From Mytilus galloprovincialis (Eukaryota; Mollusca; Bivalvia; Mytilida; Mytilidae): a stretch of DNA of 64,000 nucleotides. The stretch is from contig NC_134846.1 of NCBI RefSeq assembly GCF_965363235.1, positions 3,105,001 through 3,169,000 of the forward strand, read 5' to 3'. Shown here piece by piece: positions 12,825 through 25,650 of the stretch. A program made the translations under genes and the position numbers. The notes under the pieces are model-generated. The model searched no databases. It was given only the letters and a program-made list of their open reading frames with translations, and was not told the DNA's origin. The first letter of the stretch is position 1. Every line of letters starts with the position of its first letter.

Positions 12825-13934
12825 CTGAGCGATTTCACAACAAAACTGTACGGTTTGTGATTTATTATATGCTCAGAGAAAAATCACACTGCCTTTATTG
12901 CCTCCTGAAATATGCCAATTACAATTTGCAGCACATTCTAAATTATTTATTGTATTACAGATTATCCTTCACTGAATAATACAAAATGGCTTTTTTTGTC
13001 AATATATCTTTAGCATGTAAAATTTAGTGAAACTAAAACAATTGGCGGTATTGGGCAGTGATGTTTTATTTCAGGAGTCCACTGTCACAGAAAAAGCTAT
13101 GAAGCGGCAGCATAGATAATGTTTTAACATTGTTTGGCTGCGCTATTAAAATTATCTCTAATTTGAAATTTAAGGAATTAATGTCATAGAGAATAAAGTT
13201 TTCAAATGTTATAAACTTGTTATCGTTATATTATTTTGGTGAAATTGTATAATCTAAGGGGAACATCTGATTTCTGTCTGTCACATGTGTCAGAAACAAA
13301 AATGTTTTATAATATAATAAATGGTTTTAACAAATTTTACATTATTTTGAGGTAGACTCATGTCCCTTACTATCTGCAGTCTTGATGTCTGAAAATACAC
13401 TGATAACAGTAAAATAACAACAGGGCAGAGAAAAATTAAAAACAAAAAGTCATTTATCAAATTAAAAAATCTAAATCTGAAACACAGCAAGAGAGGCCAT
13501 TGCAACAAAGTGGTACAACCTTGTTTTTATTTTATAATCAGGTATAATAAACTTCTATTGGTACTTTATAGCTGCATACAATTCAAACATATTTTATTAT
13601 TCTGAGCACTTTTCACAATACAATGCATGATCTGTGTTTTCGTCTGCGCTTAAATGGCCTTTATGGCCTCATAAAAAACCTCTTTAATCCCTTCCTGATC
13701 GAGTCTTTGCAGAACATGCGACATATTTTACAGCATCTATTTGATTTTCTAACGAATGTCCTTCACTGAATGATACAGGATGATTATGTTTCGCAATAGG
13801 TTTTGAATTTCCTGGTCCTTTTCTACCACGGTTACGGATAAAATGTAATATGAAAAACGCAGTTTTGATCTGATTTTCAATTGCCGTTCAAAAGATCCTG
13901 AATAAAAAGACGAATCCCATTCAGCTGGAATTTT

Positions 13935-14230
13935 GTATGTTCAGTTTGTGAGCATTATGTTTTCTGGTCTGTGCGTCCGTCCGTCCGTCCGTTAGATTGT
14001 CCGTCAGTCTGTCCCGCTTCAGGTTACAGATTTTGCTAGAGGTAAGGTTTTGATGAAGTTTGAGTGCAATCAACTTGAAACTTAGTACACATGTTTTCTA
14101 TGATATGATTGTTCCAATTTTATTGCCAAATTAGAGTTTTTACCCCAATCTCACGGTCTACTGAACATAGAAAATGATAGTGTGGATGGGGCATCTGTGT
14201 ACTATGGACATATTCTTGTTTTAAATTTAA
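13935..14230 (-). repeat. Dispersed repeat, family G, reverse
   Basis: Contains the CCGTCCGTCCGTCCGTT run and CAACTTGAAACTTAGTACAC. Plus-oriented relatives are at 33595-33745 and 48420-48640. It occupies the place where exon 4 of RG2 would be expected. Confidence 0.7.
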
Positions 14231-14759
14231 ACGAACCTTACACTTACCGTTTGTGGATATGATAATGGACGGATTCGGTCGTAATCTTCTTGATCATGCA
14301 GCTGTATCCCATAATCCTAATTCTACAGGTATGTCATTCACCATTGCAATAGTTTTGTAATTGTCATATCTATCATAAATATTTCAGAAAAAAATCTTTA
14401 GAATATTTGACTATTAAAATATTGTTTTCAATATTTTCTAAAATACTAAAAAGTACAATCGAGTAAAGAAGTTTGGTTTGTAACACATTTTTGACTGTTT
14501 TTTTATATATATTTTTTGGTCCACATATTGATTGTTGCCAATACAATGTATATATCGATTGAATAAACTTGATAAAACACTGGAATGTGTCTGGATTTGA
14601 ATAGAATTATTCAGGTTTTATGTTATTATTACGGTATGTATTAATGTGTTAACTATGTGTTTCATCACAACAACTCATAAAGTCCGTCTGACCTAATTGC
14701 ATTTGTGATGAGTAGTCTTCAGATTATTCACATTGAACTTGTGTTTATGTTTGAACCAA

Positions 14760-14960
14760 TATAAAAAAAGAAGATTGTATGATTGCCAATGAGACAACTC
14801 TCCACAAAATACCAAATGACACAGAAATTAACAACTGCAGGTCACCGTACCACCTTTAACAATGAGTAAAGCCCATATCGCAATGTCATTTATAAATTAA
14901 AATGCACCGGAATAACAAATGTAAAACAATTTAAACGAAAACTAACAGCCTAGTTTATAT
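14760..14960 (+). repeat. Dispersed repeat, family A, in RG2
   Basis: AAAAAGAAGATTGTATGATT and GGTCACCGTACCACCTTTAA identify it. It sits in intron 2 of the RG2 pseudogene, between exon 3 and the 1.37-kb duplication. Confidence 0.75.
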
Positions 14961-16372
14961 AGACTACCTAAAAATGAAGTTTTCACCATGTTCACTCCAG
15001 GTCAAAATAAAGGTTGACAAAAAATTATTTTCGAAATGAATGAAATGAAAGCGACACTTTATGAAAAAAATTGTATATTTAAAACGATATGATATAGGAT
15101 AAGCAAGTTTATCTATTCATAATGTTTTCTCCAAATTTGGGAAAACATACTTTTTTCATTCATAGGTCTTTAACAATAGATTTTTAACAAATGTATCTAT
15201 AAACACTTATCCTGATCAATAAGTAGCGGGAAATGAACTGTGATACATATCTATAATGATAAAATCTGTGAATGCAACATGGAAGACAATTTTCCTTTTA
15301 GATTAAACAAATATTTCATTACATGGGTACCAGCAAAACTAAAGAAAATCCAGATTATTTAATCATAAATGTAAATTTGATTTTAAAAAGAATTGTGCTT
15401 ACATTGTTGGAATATGAAAGTATTATTAGAGTAGCACATCAACAAGCAAGACTTTCCAACATTGCTGAAACAGAACAAAGTCTTTAAAATAAGAGTATAA
15501 TTAGTTTCTGATTCTTTTTTGTTATAAATTTCAACATGCTAAACTATATTTCAGTAGCTGCGAGTACTGTCAAATAGTACTTTCCTGTTAATGTGACCCG
15601 TTGAAACAATTATTTTTAAGTTTGTTTTTCAAGTTTTGGTAGTTTTATATCTCTTCTCTCTTCTAGTGTTTGGTTTGACTATAAATTTTCCCTTTTATCG
15701 TAGTAGTATGATCCACAAAATTATATATTTTGTAAAAAACATTCCGTTCTCCATTTATACTGAATATCTTACAACAACATTATTTTCATTTACCTTTGTA
15801 CATTATTCTATCGTGTTCAAGGTTTGGGTTGTTTCTGGAATTGTTTAACATTTAACCCTTTATTTTATTGATTTTGTGTTAACTTTGTGCCAAAGATCAA
15901 ATTCATTCTTTCTGTGTATCTTCACATGTGATCATATGTCTTTTGATTGAGTTAAGTAAGCTATTTGAATTGATAGTTTATTGTGTGTTTTTCTTTGTTG
16001 TGATGTTACACAGTGACTATTGTGTCAAACAAGAGCGAAAGTTGGTTCATATTAAACGTTTAAACCAACTGCACTTGTTTGCACTTGTCCTACATTTGTT
16101 TTAGGAACAGGATTTTCAGTAGTTGTCGTTTGTTGATGGGGTTCATAAGTGTTTCTCGTTAGGTTGGTTTGACTGTTTGAATGGTTTTACACTAGTCATT
16201 TTTGGAAACCTTTATAGCTTGTTGTTTGGTTTTAGCTAATGCTCGGTATTGAAAGCAGTACTTTAACCTTTAATTGTTATCTTTTTATACATTGCCACCT
16301 GAAAAAAGAAATGTCATATTGACACTTATACCACATGTTCCTATATCTATATAATTTGTAGAATGATTAACA

Positions 16373-16374
<2 letters not shown>

Positions 16375-16416
<42 letters not shown>
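16375..16416. repeat. (AT)21 microsatellite in duplication unit 1
   Basis: A pure AT dinucleotide tract of 42 bp. The matching tract of unit 2 is shorter and accounts for the length difference between the duplicated units. Confidence 0.97.
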
Positions 16417-16418
<2 letters not shown>

Positions 16419-17745
16419 TTTGGCATTGACACATGCAGTAAATCATGTACAGTTCCCAAGTTTCCATATTTGTTGAACCAAAGGCATTTTTCTACAAGAA
16501 TCAGTGACATAAACAGTAAAACTTATTTAATTATGTCATCCGTACTATAGGAATTTCATATCAGCTTAAATAAGATGTCAACAAAGAGAAATATTGATAA
16601 ATCCTCGAAATCTTTTCAAGATTTTTAGTTCAAGATTTAATTAACACAACTTGTTTACACACTGAAATAATGACAAACAGTATACATTAAACCGTTTTAA
16701 ATTGATCAAAACTAAAGAAAATCCAGATTATTTAATCATAAATGTAAATTTGATTTTAAAAAGAATTGTGCTTACATTGTTGGAATATGAAAGTATTATT
16801 AGAGTAGCACATCAACAAGCAAGACTTTCCAACATTGCTGAAACAGAACAAAGTCTTTAAAATAAGAGTATAATTAGTTTCTGATTCTTTTTTGTTATAA
16901 ATTTCAACATGCTAAACTATATTTCAGTAGCTGCGAGTACTGTCAAATAGTACTTTCCTGTTAATGTGACCCGTTGAAACAATTATTTTTAAGTTTGTTT
17001 TTCAAGTTTTGGTAGTTTTATATCTCTTCTCTCTTCTAGTGTTTGGTTTGACTATAAATTTTCCCTTTTATCGTAGTAGTATGATCCACAAAATTATATA
17101 TTTTGTAAAAAACATTCCGTTCTCCATTTATACTGAATATCTTACAACAACATTATTTTCATTTACCTTTGTACATTATTCTATCGTGTTCAAGGTTTGG
17201 GTTGTTTCTGGAATTGTTTAACATTTAACCCTTTATTTTATTGATTTTGTGTTAACTTTGTGCCAAAGATCAAATTCATTCTTTCTGTGTATCTTCACAT
17301 GTGATCATATGTCTTTTGATTGAGTTAAGTAAGCTATTTGAATTGATAGTTTATTGTGTGTTTTTCTTTGTTGTGATGTTACACAGTGACTATTGTGTCA
17401 AACAAGAGCGAAAGTTGGTTCATATTAAACGTTTAAACCAACTGCACTTGTTTGCACTTGTCCTACATTTGTTTTAGGAACAGGATTTTCAGTAGTTGTC
17501 GTTTGTTGATGGGGTTCATAAGTGTTTCTCGTTAGGTTGGTTTGACTGTTTGAATGGTTTTACACTAGTCATTTTTGGAAACCTTTATAGCTTGTTGTTT
17601 GGTTTTAGCTAATGCTCGGTATTGAAAGCAGTACTTTAACCTTTAATTGTTATCTTTTTATACATTGCCACCTGAAAAAAGAAATGTCATATTGACACTT
17701 ATACCACATGTTCCTATATCTATATAATTTGTAGAATGATTAACA

Positions 17746-17747
<2 letters not shown>

Positions 17748-17779
<32 letters not shown>
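17748..17779. repeat. (AT)16 microsatellite in duplication unit 2
   Basis: A pure AT tract of 32 bp at the position equivalent to 16375-16416. Confidence 0.97.
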
Positions 17780-17781
<2 letters not shown>

Positions 17782-18346
17782 TTTGGCATTGACACATGCA
17801 GTAAATCATGTACAGTTCCCAAGTTTCCATATTTGTTGAACCAAAGGCATTTTTCTACAAGAATCAGTGACATAAACAGTAAAACTTATTTAATTATGTC
17901 ATCCGTACTATAGGAATTTCATATCAGCTTAAATAAGATGTCAACAAAGAGAAATATTGATAAATCCTCGAAATCTTTTCAAGATTTTTAGTTCAAGATT
18001 TAATTAACACAACTTGTTTACACACTGAAATAATGACAAACAGTATACATTAAACCGTTTTAAATTGATCAAAACTAAAGAAAATCCAGATTATTTAATC
18101 ATAAATGTAAATTTGATTTTAAAAAGAATTGTGCTTACATTGTTGGAATATGAAAGTATTATTTGAATAGCACATCAACAAGCAAGACTTTCCAACATTG
18201 CTGAAACAGAACAAAGTCTTTAATTAGAATACATATACAGTCAATCGTTTTCCCATTAGTGGAAATATTCATACAATAATTAATTATAATAATTGTACCC
18301 ACCCATCACCGACAACGACGCATTTAACATTTTTAGCATCCTTCAT

Positions 18347-20179
18347 CTTAGAATTTTGGTTTATTGATTAACGGGTAAATATAATCTTTTTTGCGTTGCA
18401 CTTAATATCTATTTTCATTTTTAATATCTAATCTTAATATTTTTCCAATAATATACTATCACAATTCTTCTTAGAATTACTATAAACACTTCGAATACGG
18501 TTGTATTCACTCACAGGAAGTTAAGATTGTTAAAATGAAAAAAAAAAAGATCAATTTCTTCGAACCAAACAAAGTTATAGATAAATCAATATTTATTTGT
18601 AAGTCATATTGTTTAGCCAAGAGTCAATGTTATTCTGTTTTCTTGTATCTTTCATATCAATATTTGTTTATCAATATTCCTGAATTTTATATAATTCGAA
18701 GCAAAACGAATTGAAATGTCGTAAAGGAAAGGCAATATCTTTTTGCACCAAAAATGAACTACTTTGCACCACAACTTATAAGGGCAAATGCTACTTCTGC
18801 TCCCCTTCATTTTAAAAACTAAAAGTAGCAATTGCACTAATAAAATAATCATCTAATTGCGCAAATTCTCTAAATATATTTTTACTTATAATTAAGGGAT
18901 TGACTTCTTCAAAGTAGCGTGTGTGCCATCACTTCTGTTTTTTATGTATGACGTGGGCTGAACCTTTTTTTTTGATTTAGCTTAATTGGTGAATACTTAG
19001 TTTATTATAAATAAACAGACATATGTATATTCACACTATTTTTACTTGACTGCCTTATAATGTTATACATACACTATAGCGTAATGATGATATGACGCTA
19101 AAATACGTTACGTACGTTACGTTACAAATTTCGACGTTAATGTGTTAAATATAATTGAGAATGTAAATGGGGAATGTGCCAAAGAGACAACAACCCGACC
19201 ATAGAAAAAAAAACCAGCAGAAGGTCACCAACAGGTCTTCAATGTAGCGAGAAATTCCCGCACCCGGAGGCGTCCTTCAGCTGGCCCCTAAACAAATATA
19301 TACTAGTTCAGTGATAATGAACGCTATACTAATTTCCAAATTGTACACAAGAAACTAAAATTAAAATAATACAAGACAACAAAGGCCAGAGGCTCCTGAC
19401 TTGGGACAGGCGCAAACATGCGGCGGGGTTAAACATGTTTGTGAGATCTCAACCTTCCCCCTATACCTCTAGCCAATGTAGAAAAGTAAACGCATAACAA
19501 TACGCACATTAAAATTCAGTTCAAGAGAAGTCCGAGTCTGATGTCAGAAGATGTAACCAAAGAAAATAAACAAAATGACAATAATACATAAATAACAACA
19601 GACTACTAGCAGTTAACTGACATGCCAGCTCCAGACTTCAATTAAATTGGCTGAAAGACTATGATTTCATCATATGAACATCAGGCACAATCCTTCCCGT
19701 TAGGGGTTTAGTATCATACCATCATAACATATATGAGAAGAACATGACCCGTGTCATGCCAACAACTGGTTTTTGAATAAATGTGTTTAGTTCCGATGCA
19801 AAGACCCTATAAGTGAATCAATATTAACGCCAAAATATGCAATCTAGTACATGTAATCAGTGTTTATGTAATGAGGCAAATTTATAATAATCAACATGGT
19901 TGTAGCGCCTGGATGTGAACTATAAATATTCATTTTGAAACAATATTCCAGAGCTGGCTTTCGATATGTTTTCATTGATAAAGATTTGCTGTTTAGAACT
20001 GCTTTTAAATTCAAGCGTTCAAATTCCTAGTTTTACGGACACCGGAGTGAGTAGGTTGTCCGTTTCAAAGATGAACACGTTTGTGTCATTTGTGGTAAAA
20101 AGGAAAATAACAAAAATACACCGATCAGACAGTATTCAAATGGCAAAATCTAAAGCTTAACCACATCAAACGAATTAAT
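18347..20179. other. Upstream of RG2 to RG3 tail, first part
   Basis: AT-rich, no supported gene. The only clear feature is the family B repeat at 19150-19770. A local run of overlapping CGTTACGTACGTTACGTTAC lies at 19104-19125. Confidence 0.55.
19150..19770 (+). repeat. Dispersed repeat, family B, near full length
   Basis: Carries AATGGGGAATGTGCCAAAGA, CCCGCACCCGGAGGCGTCCT and CGGCGGGGTTAAACATGTTT. Reverse copies at 49280-49520 and 55530-55960, and short plus-strand copies at 12475 and 20555, share these blocks. It is one of the commonest mussel repeats I can recognise here. Confidence 0.8.
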
Positions 20180-20740
20180 AACAATTGTCATATTCCTGAC
20201 TTGGTACAGGCATTTTCTTATGTGTAAATAAAACAACAGACAACGTTGTTGTTTGTGAATGTGGTTCATAAGTGTTTTCGTTTCTTTTTTTATATTGATT
20301 AGACCGTTGGTTTCCCGTTTGAATGGTTTTACACTAGTCATTTATGGAGCTCTTTATAGCTTGCTGTTCGATGTGAGCCACGGCTCCGTGTTGGAGACCG
20401 CACTTTGACCTATTATGGTTTACTTTTAAAAAATGTAGGAATTGTCTCATTGCCACTCATACCATATCTTCTTATATCTATAAAATAGGTAAAAATGTCA
20501 AAAATAGGCTGGGATAATTTAATCCCGTTATGTTATCTCGATTATGACATTAACGAGTGAGACTTATCACGAATTGTGTGAAATTGAAAATGGAAATGGG
20601 GAATATATTAAAGAGAAAACAACACCAACTAAATAGCAGAAAACAGTCGAAGGTCACTAAACTGTCTTCAGCCCAGCGGGAAAATCGCACACAAGCAGCT
20701 TCAACTGGCTACCAAACAAACATGACTGTATGTACTTACA
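20180..20740. repeat. Family C and A reverse pieces followed by a family B fragment
   Basis: 20185-20230 holds TTCCTGACTTGGTACAGGCA (family C, reverse), 20290-20480 is a reverse family A-like copy, and 20555-20740 is a diverged plus-strand family B fragment (GGAAATGGGGAATATATTAA). Confidence 0.65.
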
Positions 20741-20920
20741 TAGGCAAAACAAAGGAAATCACATGTGGAATCGTTAACTTAACAGAGCTTCTGAATTCAT
20801 ATTCATTTTTTGCCCAAACTTTGGTATGCTTTGTAATGTTTTGTAGATTTGTTTGTGTTTTTGTTTATTCTCGTTTTTCTATGACGTTCTCATTTGACAT
20901 CGACATATGAGTTTTCAATG

Positions 20921-21491
20921 TCCCCTTAGTATTTTCCTTTCAATGTCTCCTTAGTATTTTCCTTTCAATGTCTCCTTAGTATTTTCCTTTCAATGTCTCC
21001 TTAGTATTTTCCTTTCAATGTCTCCTTAGTATTTTCCTTTCAATGTCCTCTTAGTATTTTCCTTTCAATGTCCCCTTAGTATTTTCCTTTCAATGTCCCC
21101 TTAGTATTTTCCTTTCAATGTCTCCTTAGTATTTTCCTTTCAATGTCTCCTTAGTATTTTCTTTTTAATGTCCTCTTAGTATTTTCCTTTCAATGTCCCC
21201 TTAGTATTTTCCTTTCAATGTCCCCTTAGTATTTTCCTTTCAATGTCTCCTTAGTGTTTTCCTTTCAATGTCTCCTTAGTATTTTCTTTTTAATGTCCTC
21301 TTAGTATTTTCCTTTCAATGTCCCCTTAGTATTTTCCTTTCAATGTCTCCTTAGTATTTTCCTTTCAATGTCTCCTTAGTATTTTCTTTTTAATGTCTTC
21401 TTAGTATTTTCCTTTCAATGTCTCCTTAGTATTTTCCTTTCAATGTCTCCTTAGTATTTTCTTTTTAATGTCCTCTTAGTATTTTCCTTTA
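20921..21491 (+). repeat. 25-bp minisatellite, about 23 units, with higher-order pattern
   Basis: The unit consensus is TCTCCTTAGTATTTTCCTTT plus CAATG. Unit starts fall every 25 bp from 20921 to 21471. Variants (TCCCC, TCTCC, TCCTC; CTTTTTAATG before TCCTC) recur in blocks of five units, so a 125-bp higher-order unit is visible at 21046-21170 and 21171-21295, then shortened blocks. Confidence 0.95.
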
Positions 21492-21708
21492 TATTCATAC
21501 TAGAAATGCAAATAAATATTTTTGTTGATTTTTCTTATTTCTTGTACATCAATTGTTATCTGATTACAGATCAATCACCCTTCTCATGGAAACACATACT
21601 TTATAAAGTCCATTATCAACATTGTAGAAAGAGACATGACATAACATAGACTGGACATAACATCAGTAATCTTTGTGGTTTGAAGAAACCATTTCTATGT
21701 ATTATAAA

Positions 21709-22100
21709 AGATCACTTTCGAGTTCATCCGTCACCGGAAAAAACTCGTCAATTATACGCGCTTTTACCACCGTCATTTGTGCGTTTAGGGGCGCCGTCAC
21801 TTCCCTTCCAATGTTGAGCGAGTGGTTGGGAAAACTATAATTCTATATTATACGAATTATTCGGCAAATTGAATTCTCAAAATTGACAATCAACACTGCT
21901 GTCATTATGGAATTGTCAGTAAGTACCTACAGAGCAACCATTATTTCTAGTTTATCCTGCACAAAGACGATCACTAAGACGCTTGATGAACGTAAATAGT
22001 GCAGGGATACAGGCGACCCCCTCTATCTGGTAAATGACGTCATAAAGGCGTGCATAATTGACGAGTTTTTGCCGGTGACGGATGAACTCGAAAGTGGTCT
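21709..22100. mobile_element. MITE, about 392 bp, with 50-bp terminal inverted repeats
   Basis: The left end carries CACTTTCGAGTTCATCCGTC and the right end carries its reverse complement, and the match continues for about 50 bp through the AAACTCGTCAATTAT block with few mismatches. The interior is non-coding. A target duplication could not be fixed, so the superfamily is open. It lies between the 25-bp minisatellite and the 3' end of RG3. Confidence 0.85.
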
Positions 22101-22422
22101 ATTGCACAGTAACACTGACTATTTTTAAAATTTTTTTTTTTTTTATATCTCAAACATTAATGCTTAACATATTTTGCAACAATGTGAAAGCTGAACTAAC
22201 AACATATTACATGTCTATCTCTTTCATTGGCAGATATTCTAATGACAGACAATTTAGAACTTGTCTCAATATGAACCCTTCAAGCAAAAGCCTATAACAA
22301 AAGCTATTTCCATCATATGGAGAGCAAGAAAGCATTTGATACATGCACATTAAAACAATCTTTTGTCAATCAGATAATGTTATATAAAATTATTTAAAAC
22401 ATTGTACAATACCGAACAAGTT

Positions 22423-25400
22423 TTATAATAAAATACACAATCTGTGTTTTTGTTTATGCTTAGATGGACATAACACAGCCATTATAGCCACTTCGAACAC
22501 CAAATTCAGTCCTTCCTGAGTTTTTGCTGAACATTCCATATATCGTACTGCATCTATTTTTCTGGCCAAAGATTGTCCTTCACTAAATGATACAGGAAGA
22601 TTGTTTTTGTCAACATGTTTTGATTTATTTTGTTCTTCGTCTTGTCGAATATCAAGTTTTGTACCCACTAACACAATTGGTATTCCTGGGAGATGGTGGC
22701 GGATTTCAGGAATCCACTGTAATATAATAAAGCTATCATAAGTGTAAATCATTGCCTAATTTTCATTCAAATGGATAGAAAAAGGTTAAAAATGTATTGT
22801 ATTATTTTTGGAATCGTAAGAGTGCATATTTCGTCAAATTAGTTCAGTTAATGTAGACTAAGCTAGGAGTACAATATTAATACTTCCTAATTAATCCGTT
22901 TATTTAAAATTATGTTAATTTAAACCAATTTAATGACGTCCAAGACCTTTTTTGTTGAAGGAATGACTGTAAAATTTTTTCTGTTTATGCAGAAATAACA
23001 TAAAAAAGTGGTGCACACTGAATAACGCGAATGGCAGGTTATTTAACAGTGTGCACCACATTTGTTTTATGTTATTTCGAATAGACTGACAAAATATTAC
23101 AGTAAATTTATTTCTTATAATTTTTAATTCTAAATTCCATTTTAAACCGGCGTAAATCATGAAAAAAAAGTTGAGGACGTCATGTTCACATGACAAAATT
23201 GTGTCTATGATATGATTAACGAAACGACGTCAGCCAATCAGAAGACACGTTACATCCAAATTTAAATTATATTGTGATAAGACTATGTTTATTTGTTAGG
23301 CGACGACCATAACATCTTCTATAGAGCTTTGAACGAGAGTTAAAACAGACTTTGACATGTTGCTGATTGAGTTACTATTAATCGTAGGTACGGTACATAA
23401 TTTTGCATAAGTGAATTCCAAGAAAACGACAAAAAAACATAAAAAATACAAAACATTTTTTACCGTAGTTTATACTGAATGTATTTTCAATTCCGATTCA
23501 ATATCTTGTTTAAACGTTCATAACTCTCTGTTTCAAATTAAAATTTGCACTATTATGAAAAAAAGAGGTCTACAAAAGACAATTTAGAACTGACATCTAG
23601 TTTGAACTAGATTGTTTTTGGAACGACATCGATTAACTGAACTAATAATATAAGTTCGAAACGCGTGACACACATTTGCTGCTTTGTATGAAAAGGTACA
23701 ATATGTGCAGATAGAGTTTAGATATTGGTATTGCATCTTTAGAATAAATGCAGAAATTTATTTTTTTAGATAAATAATTTAGATAAATATTAGATAGATA
23801 ATACAAGGGATGGACAAAATCATTACATAGGAAAATGCTTTGTAAGTGTAGTTTAACAATCAATCATCCTTTTTGTTAGATTTAAAAAAAAATAGCACTG
23901 TCGCATAAAGAGTTGAATCTAAATCCTGCTTCGTTAAACGAGTATATAATCAGATACCTGTTATAACTTACTTTTTGATTAACATTATCAAAACTTGCTC
24001 GATGAACAAGTGAAAAACATACTAGAACTACATCCTGAAATAGAAATAATGTTTTGTAGATCACATTTTTAACTTTTCTGTCTTATCAACTTTCCTGCAG
24101 CGCCTGCATATTAAAAATCGAAAACAACACGTTTAATCATTTATAGCGTCCGAAGCGCATTTCTGGATTTACCTTCATCGGAAACGCTCAAATCCAAACA
24201 TTAGAAATGCGAAGATGGATAAATACCGAAAATCGTTGAGGAGCTATATGTCAAAAATACCTAAAATAATAGCTAAATTCATCTAAGCCAGCTTTACCTG
24301 AGGGAGTTGAAACCTCAGAGCTATAATAATTTCAAAATTTATAAACGAACAATTTTAGTAAAGTTTGTGAAATCATGTCAGTACCGAAGCACTCACTACT
24401 GAGCTGATGATATATCGGAGTTGAACCAATACTTCAAAAATTGAATTTCCTTTCAGCGCATATAACGAAAGGTAAATGAAGTTTTGTACAGCAGCAAATG
24501 ATTCTAATCCCGACGAATCCAGAATTGCACTTATATCCGTTCCTCGTCGACTGTTTTTGGGATATTTTAGATAAATGAAAGGGATCTAGTAGATTGTTGA
24601 ACTTTTATTTATCAAATACTATATTGATAACCCATGACTCGTTTGTTTAAAATTGACTTGTTCATTGATTCTTCCTAACGTATTTATGTAGTAAATGAGT
24701 TGTCTCTCTTTGATTTAAGTTTTTTTTTATCACAATCTTATACCAGGCTCCTTTTGTTTTGGTTGATTGGTTCAAAATTGTATAAATGAAGTGCAGCTTT
24801 TTCAAAATTGATTTTCCTATTAAATTTTGTAAAAAAACCTTACTGTTTGTGGATATGATAATGGCCGGAATCGATCATAATCTTCTTGACCTGCTGTATC
24901 CCATAGTCCTAACTCTATATAAATGTCATCCAACTTTACAGTAGTCTTATAATTATCAAATCTACAATATATATATATATATATATAACAAGTTTAAAAG
25001 GGTACAACATCACCAAAAAATACAATAAACGAACAATATGTTAGATATTTCGGATAACAGATATCCTTCCTCCGTGATAGCACGATGACAAATGAATCAT
25101 GTCAATTCAAATTAAGACTATATCAAAATCTTGAAATTTGTACTATTTCAGCAAACGCTGGAACAATTTTCAAATTTTCAAACACGGCGCAAAGACTACA
25201 AAGATATGCCAAAATAAAAATAGTAATTTACGATGTGAACTGGCACAACTCTAAATTCCCAAAGGTGGTGATAGTTGAGATGTTAAACAACTGCGTGGAA
25301 ATACAGTCCCAATAAGCAGTCGTGACCGATGTAAGCTGATATGATATTTAAAATATAACAACAGTAGAAAAATTGCAACAGAGACTGCGTATTTAAACAC

Positions 25401-25562
25401 CCCAAATATATAGTAATTTGATGATAAGAAAAATGAGTAATAAATTTTTACTAAGGTTAAGTAATAGAACGTGGCTGTGTATTTACACATCCCTGTTGAC
25501 TGTATTTCCACGCAGTTGTTTAACATTGCAAGTTTCTAGTCTAGCACATATCCCTAGTCTAC

Positions 25563-25650
<88 letters not shown>

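Larger units (their letters stand above)
15334..18223. repeat. Tandem duplication, 1.37-kb unit, 2.1 copies
   Basis: Unit 1 is 15334-16706 (1373 bp), unit 2 is 16707-18069 (1363 bp) and a partial third unit is 18070-18223. The length difference between the full units equals the difference in their (AT)n tracts (21 versus 16 dinucleotides), and I saw no other mismatch between them by eye. The partial unit carries an exon-2 relic with a few substitutions. Each full unit contains an RG2 exon-2 relic and a minus-oriented mussel repeat. Unequal crossing-over between two older exon-2 copies would explain this layout. An assembly artefact is the alternative. Confidence 0.93.
12825..18346 (-). pseudogene. 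RG2: decayed Rac-type Rho GTPase with triplicated exon 2
   Basis: Exon 1 relic 18346-18303 encodes KCVVVGDG, but its start region carries an apparent 2-bp insertion relative to the paralogs. Exon 2 occurs three times (18200-18139, 16837-16776, 15464-15403). Each copy encodes NVGKSCLLMCY but is 62 bp instead of 72 bp, a 10-bp loss that shifts frame before the switch I region. Exon 3 (14369-14248) is 122 bp because of a 4-bp insertion inside the DTAGQ motif, which brings in a stop. No exon 4 was found between exons 3 and 5. Two separate exon-5 relics follow: 13838-13594 (middle and 3' part, frameshifted) and 13092-12825 (starts WTPEIKHHCP, then stops). Splice-site dinucleotides are still visible. 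A functional protein from this locus is very unlikely; a transcribed pseudogene is possible. Confidence 0.88.

Noticed and set aside
15636-15848. A 70-aa hydrophobic protein, also at 17009-17221
   Set aside because: The identical copies simply follow the tandem duplication of pseudogene intron DNA; there is no independent coding evidence.
20557-20910. A 117-aa protein before the minisatellite
   Set aside because: The frame begins in a family B repeat fragment and continues into T-rich unique DNA; no domain or conservation is apparent.
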